From the NCBI RefSeq assembly GCF_042433955.1, contig NZ_JBHLUH010000005.1:1-64000 (forward strand): a stretch of 64,000 nt of DNA. The letters are read 5' to 3'. This document shows positions 61,215-64,000 of the stretch, in pieces. Origin of the DNA: Phytohabitans kaempferiae. Lineage in GTDB: Bacteria; Actinomycetota; Actinomycetes; Mycobacteriales; Micromonosporaceae. Below the pieces are notes generated by a model. The model saw nothing but the letters and a program-made list of their open reading frames with translations, was not told the DNA's origin and did not search any database. A program made the position numbers and the translations under genes. Positions within the stretch are counted from its first letter, which is position 1; each line of letters opens with the position of its first letter.

Positions 61215-62800
61215 GGCACACCGACCAGGCGTACCGCCTCGACCACGTCATGTGGGTCCACCGTGGACAAGCAGGGGTGGCCGGCGACCGGGCAGACCGC
61301 GGCGCGCGTGTTGCGGCACGGCGCGCCGGCGTCGCCGAGCCGCACCCACGGCACGCGGTACGGCCCCCACTGTCCAAACGGGACGGTCGGCGCGAAGAGG
61401 CTCACCACCGGCGTGCCCAGGGCGGCGGCGAGGTGAGCGGGGCCGGTGTTGGCGACCACGAGACAGGCGGCCCGGGCGATCACCGCGGCCAGCGCGCCGA
61501 GCGACGTCTGGCCGCCCAGGTCGAGCGCGGCCGCGCCGGCGACCCGGGAGCAGAGCGGAAGCTCGTCCGGCCCGCCGGTGACGACCACGCGGTGCCCGGC
61601 GTCGGTGAGCGCGCTGACGATGGCGGCGTACCGCTCGGGCGGGCAGGCACGGGCCGGCACGGAGGCGCCGGGATGCACCACCACGTACCCGGGTTCCAGG
61701 TCCGGTCCCCCGTCCACCTCGCGCAGCCGCATCTCCGGCACGTCGTCGGGAGGCGGTGGGAAGCCGGCCGCGGTGGCCAGCGAGAGGGCGCGCTCCGGCT
61801 CGGGGATGCCGAGCGGCACGCGGTGCCGTAGGTCCAGGAGGGAGCCGGGATAGTCGTCGCTGATCGCCGCGATCCGCCGTACGCCGGCCATCCGCAGCAC
61901 GAGGGCGAGCGGGAGCGCCGACTGGTGGAAGGAGGTGAACAGCACCGCCTCCTCCGGCCCCGCCGCCACGATCCGGTCCACCATGCGGTCCACTTCGGAG
62001 CGGGCCAGCGGCTCGGGGCTGGGGTCGATCCAGGGCAGCCGCCACTCGATCAGCTCGTCCACGCCGGGGAGCAACTCGGCGGCGCGGCGGCCGCGCGGTC
62101 CGCAGAGCATGACCACGCGCTCGGCGCCGGCCGCGACCGCGCGGATCGCCGGGCCGGTGACCAGCACGTCGCCGGCGGAGTCCGGCCGGGCCACGAGCAC
62201 GGTGCCGCGCCGGGCCGGCGTCCCCGGGGTGACCAGGCGGGAGCGGCGCAGGATCTGGTGGACCGCCGCATCCAGGTCGCCGGCCACTGTGGGCGCGGCG
62301 GCAACCTCCTCGGGTCGCGTGGAGTCGGTGGGCACCAGGATGCCGGCGGCTCCCGCCGCGCCGGCCGCCACCATGTCGCGGCCGATGTCGCCAATGACCA
62401 CGCAGCGCTGGGGTGTGGTCCCCAGCGCCGCGGCGGCATCCAAGATCATGCCCGGCTGTGGCTTGCGACAGCGACAGCCGTCACGCTCGCCGTGCGGGCA
62501 CATGTGCCAGGTGTCGAACGGCCCGAGCAGTTCCCTGACCCGCGCGTCGACCCGCGCCACGTCCTCCGCCGACAGCAGCCCGCTCGCCACGCCCGACTGG
62601 TTGGTCACCACACCGAGCCGGAAACCGGCCCCGCGAAGCCGATCCAGCGCCGCCCGCGCACCGGGCACCGGGCGCACGAGGGCCGGATCCCCGTTGTACG
62701 GCACGTCGTGTACGAGCGTGCCGTCGCGGTCGAAGAGCACCGCGTCGAACAGATGGCTTCGCACGTGACGCTGGTTCCCGGCGCCAGAAGGAGTAAACAT
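61211..62800 (-). CDS. GmhB-type heptose bisphosphatase fused to GT9 glycosyltransferase
   Basis: An about 529-residue fusion. Residues ~12-175 form a HAD-IIIA phosphatase like GmhB: VLFDRDGTLVHDVPYNGDP, LGVVTNQSGVASGLL, the zinc loop CPHGERDGCRCRKPQPGM and CVVIGDIGRDMVAA. Residues ~200-529 form a GT9 domain: RPDSAGDVLVTGPAIRAVA, VVVHPGASVPARACPPERYA and VVANTGPAHLAAALGTPVVS then LFAPTVPFGQWGPY. The phosphatase would remove the 7-phosphate before nucleotidyl transfer, and the GT9 would use the product. The ATG at 62800 and a GTG at 62764 are both possible. It is the first gene of the cluster. Confidence 0.88.
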   Translation of the reverse strand: MFTPSGAGNQRHVRSHLFDAVLFDRDGTLVHDVPYNGDPALVRPVPGARAALDRLRGAGFRLGVVTNQSGVASGLLSAEDVARVDARVRELLGPFDTWHMCPHGERDGCRCRKPQPGMILDAAAALGTTPQRCVVIGDIGRDMVAAGAAGAAGILVPTDSTRPEEVAAAPTVAGDLDAAVHQILRRSRLVTPGTPARRGTVLVARPDSAGDVLVTGPAIRAVAAGAERVVMLCGPRGRRAAELLPGVDELIEWRLPWIDPSPEPLARSEVDRMVDRIVAAGPEEAVLFTSFHQSALPLALVLRMAGVRRIAAISDDYPGSLLDLRHRVPLGIPEPERALSLATAAGFPPPPDDVPEMRLREVDGGPDLEPGYVVVHPGASVPARACPPERYAAIVSALTDAGHRVVVTGGPDELPLCSRVAGAAALDLGGQTSLGALAAVIARAACLVVANTGPAHLAAALGTPVVSLFAPTVPFGQWGPYRVPWVRLGDAGAPCRNTRAAVCPVAGHPCLSTVDPHDVVEAVRLVGVP

Positions 62801-63234
62801 CACCGGAAGGCGCCCGGAGAGCGGGCGAAAACCGGGTCCGACCACGGCTGATACCGAGCGGGACGGCCATCGTGGGGAGCGCGGTACGGGCCCGGCGAGG
62901 TGCCCGGCACATGCCCGCCGACGACCACCGCCGGGCCGCCGAGGATCACGCTCGCCTTCTCTTCCCCCACACCACGGGCGATACCCCCGCAACCCGGTTC
63001 TAACCACGCGCGGCGTGGCGCGAGCCGGCGTGTCGCGCGCCGGCCCGCCCCGGCCAGCCGTGTCGCCTGTCACCGGCACTCCGCGCGACGCCGGGGCGGA
63101 GATCGCTCCGGGACGGCCCTGACCTGTGACGGAACCACCAGGTCGGCGGGCGGCCATGGGAAGGCGTCGATCGAGGAATTGAGCTGTGAGGCCCAACACA
63201 GGATACTTGGGGTCCCACCACCCAAAGGAGTGCG
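62801..63234. other. 434-bp divergent intergenic region
   Basis: It lies between the first gene of the glycan cluster (minus) and a methyltransferase gene (plus), so it should hold both promoters. No gene is convincing; a 30-codon frame near 62910 lacks family similarity. Confidence 0.5.
63179..63207 (+). promoter_or_regulatory. Candidate promoter of the methyltransferase gene
   Basis: TTGAGC (63179-63184) and GATACT (63202-63207) are spaced 17 bp, close to the housekeeping -35/-10 pattern. They lie about 28 bp upstream of the ATG. An AAAGGAG ribosome-binding site follows. Confidence 0.45.
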
Positions 63235-64000
63235 ATGACGGACCGACCGGACTGGGCCCCCGCCGATGTCGATCACAACACCGCAACCGTGGCCAGGGCA
63301 TACGACTACCTGCTCGGAGGTTCGCACAACTTCGCCGCCGACCGGGCGCTGGCTCGCCAGCTGATATCCGTTTTTCCCGATGTGAAGGTGCAGGCCAGGG
63401 TCAACCGGGCATTTCTCCACCGCGCCACGCGCTACGTGCTCGACCAGGGCATCCGCCAGTTCCTCGACATCGGCTCGGGCATCCCCACCGTGGGCAACGT
63501 GCACGAGATCGCGCAGAAGGTGGACCCCGAGGCCCGCGTGGCGTACGTCGACATCGACCCCATCGCGGTCGCGCACAGCCGCCAGATCCTCGCCGGAAAC
63601 CCGCACGCGACGGCGATCCGGGAAGACTTCGCCAATCCTCGGGCGATCGTCGAAGACCCGGCGGTGGTCGAGCTGATCGACTTCGACAAGCCGGTGGGGC
63701 TGCTGCTGGTCGCGCTCCTGCACGCGGTGCGCGACGACCGCGACCCGTACGGCGCGCTGGAGGTGCTCAAGAAGCGCATGGCACCGGGCAGCTACCTGGT
63801 GATCGGCCACGGCACGCACGAGAGCCATCCAGACGCGTACAAGGAGGCGGCCAAGGCCGTCGAGCGCACCCCCACGCCGCTCGCGATGCGCACGCACGCC
63901 GAGATCCTCCGGTTCTTCGACGGGTTCGAGCTGGTGGAGCCGGGGCTGGTCTGGGCACACGAGTGGCGCCCCGACTCGCCCGACGACAAGCCGAGCGGCA
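63235..64000 (+). CDS. DUF574-type SAM-dependent methyltransferase (partial)
   Basis: The reading frame runs off the right edge after 255 codons. It opens MTDRPDWAPADVDHNTATVA and RAYDYLLGGSHNFAADR, the hallmark of the actinobacterial DUF574 (Methyltransf_19) family. Motif I is FLDIGSGIPTVGNVHE, followed by VAYVDIDPIAVAHS and LLLVALLHAVRDDRDPY. AAAGGAG lies four bases before the ATG. These proteins are numerous in actinobacteria and mostly without known substrates. About 15-25 residues are probably missing at the C terminus. Confidence 0.9.
   Translation, partial: MTDRPDWAPADVDHNTATVARAYDYLLGGSHNFAADRALARQLISVFPDVKVQARVNRAFLHRATRYVLDQGIRQFLDIGSGIPTVGNVHEIAQKVDPEARVAYVDIDPIAVAHSRQILAGNPHATAIREDFANPRAIVEDPAVVELIDFDKPVGLLLVALLHAVRDDRDPYGALEVLKKRMAPGSYLVIGHGTHESHPDAYKEAAKAVERTPTPLAMRTHAEILRFFDGFELVEPGLVWAHEWRPDSPDDKPSG

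Noticed and set aside
62910..62999. 30-codon frame MPADDHRRAAEDHARLLF in the divergent gap
   Set aside because: No ribosome-binding site, family or conservation evidence; expected by chance at this GC content.

Overview
The window is very GC-rich, with many GTG starts, nearly all codons ending in G or C, and dense ATGA/TGATG gene overlaps. Gene content (RbpA, WhiA, OpcA, SufR-led suf operon, mycothiol-type maleylpyruvate isomerase, SARP regulator) points to a filamentous actinobacterium, most likely Micromonosporaceae; the family assignment is inference. It reads as a chromosomal core segment with one decayed accessory island and one glycan cluster.

Layout. 132-6777 (minus): an eight-gene Fe-S assembly operon, sufR-sufB-sufD-Rieske ferredoxin-sufC-sufS-sufU-sufT. 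7008-13717 (minus): heme A synthase ctaA, a secreted subtilase, an ATP-grasp protein, a small unknown and heme O synthase ctaB. 13985-22434 (plus): the pentose phosphate run tkt-tal-pgi-zwf-opcA-pgl, closed by a strong bidirectional terminator. 22480-24759: a SnoaL-like protein, a LuxR regulator, rbpA and secG. 25113-28154: a large SARP/NB-ARC/TPR regulator. 28155-33621: a gene graveyard holding a frameshifted DUF4328 gene, a transposase fragment, the 3' tail of a second SARP-type gene and a multiply broken Rhs gene; the Hint-toxin tip of the Rhs gene and an overlapping putative immunity gene remain open. 33706-42011 (minus): gap-pgk-tpiA and uvrC-rapZ-yvcK-whiA. 42072-47406 (minus): a Tat Rieske lipoprotein, uvrA and rsgA. 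47589-54436: an isomerase/MBL hydrolase pair, a Fic protein, a divergent MFS/CGNR pair and a LacI regulator. 54536-62800 (minus): topoisomerase IB followed by a compact heptose-type glycan cluster (GT9, SDR, HldE, GmhA, two GT4 enzymes and a GmhB-GT9 fusion). 63235-end: the start of a DUF574-type methyltransferase.

Genes working together. SufB/C/D/S/U build Fe-S clusters under SufR control, with the ferredoxin and SufT as likely accessories. Tkt, Tal, Pgi, Zwf, OpcA and Pgl form the oxidative and non-oxidative pentose phosphate branch. CtaA and CtaB make heme A for cytochrome oxidase. GmhA, HldE and GmhB would convert sedoheptulose-7-phosphate, a product of the tkt/tal pathway, to an NDP-heptose used by the two GT9 enzymes.

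The most unusual signals are: (1) short elements at translationally coupled junctions that carry their own ATG/GTG-AGC start and run into the next gene's start codon (before sufS, opcA and yvcK); (2) an intact toxin tip and immunity gene inside a collapsed Rhs gene; (3) a heptose pathway in a Gram-positive genome with a GmhB-GT9 fusion; (4) two interlocking inverted repeats over the Fic start codon; (5) a double GGAAA/TTTCC palindrome before the SARP gene.
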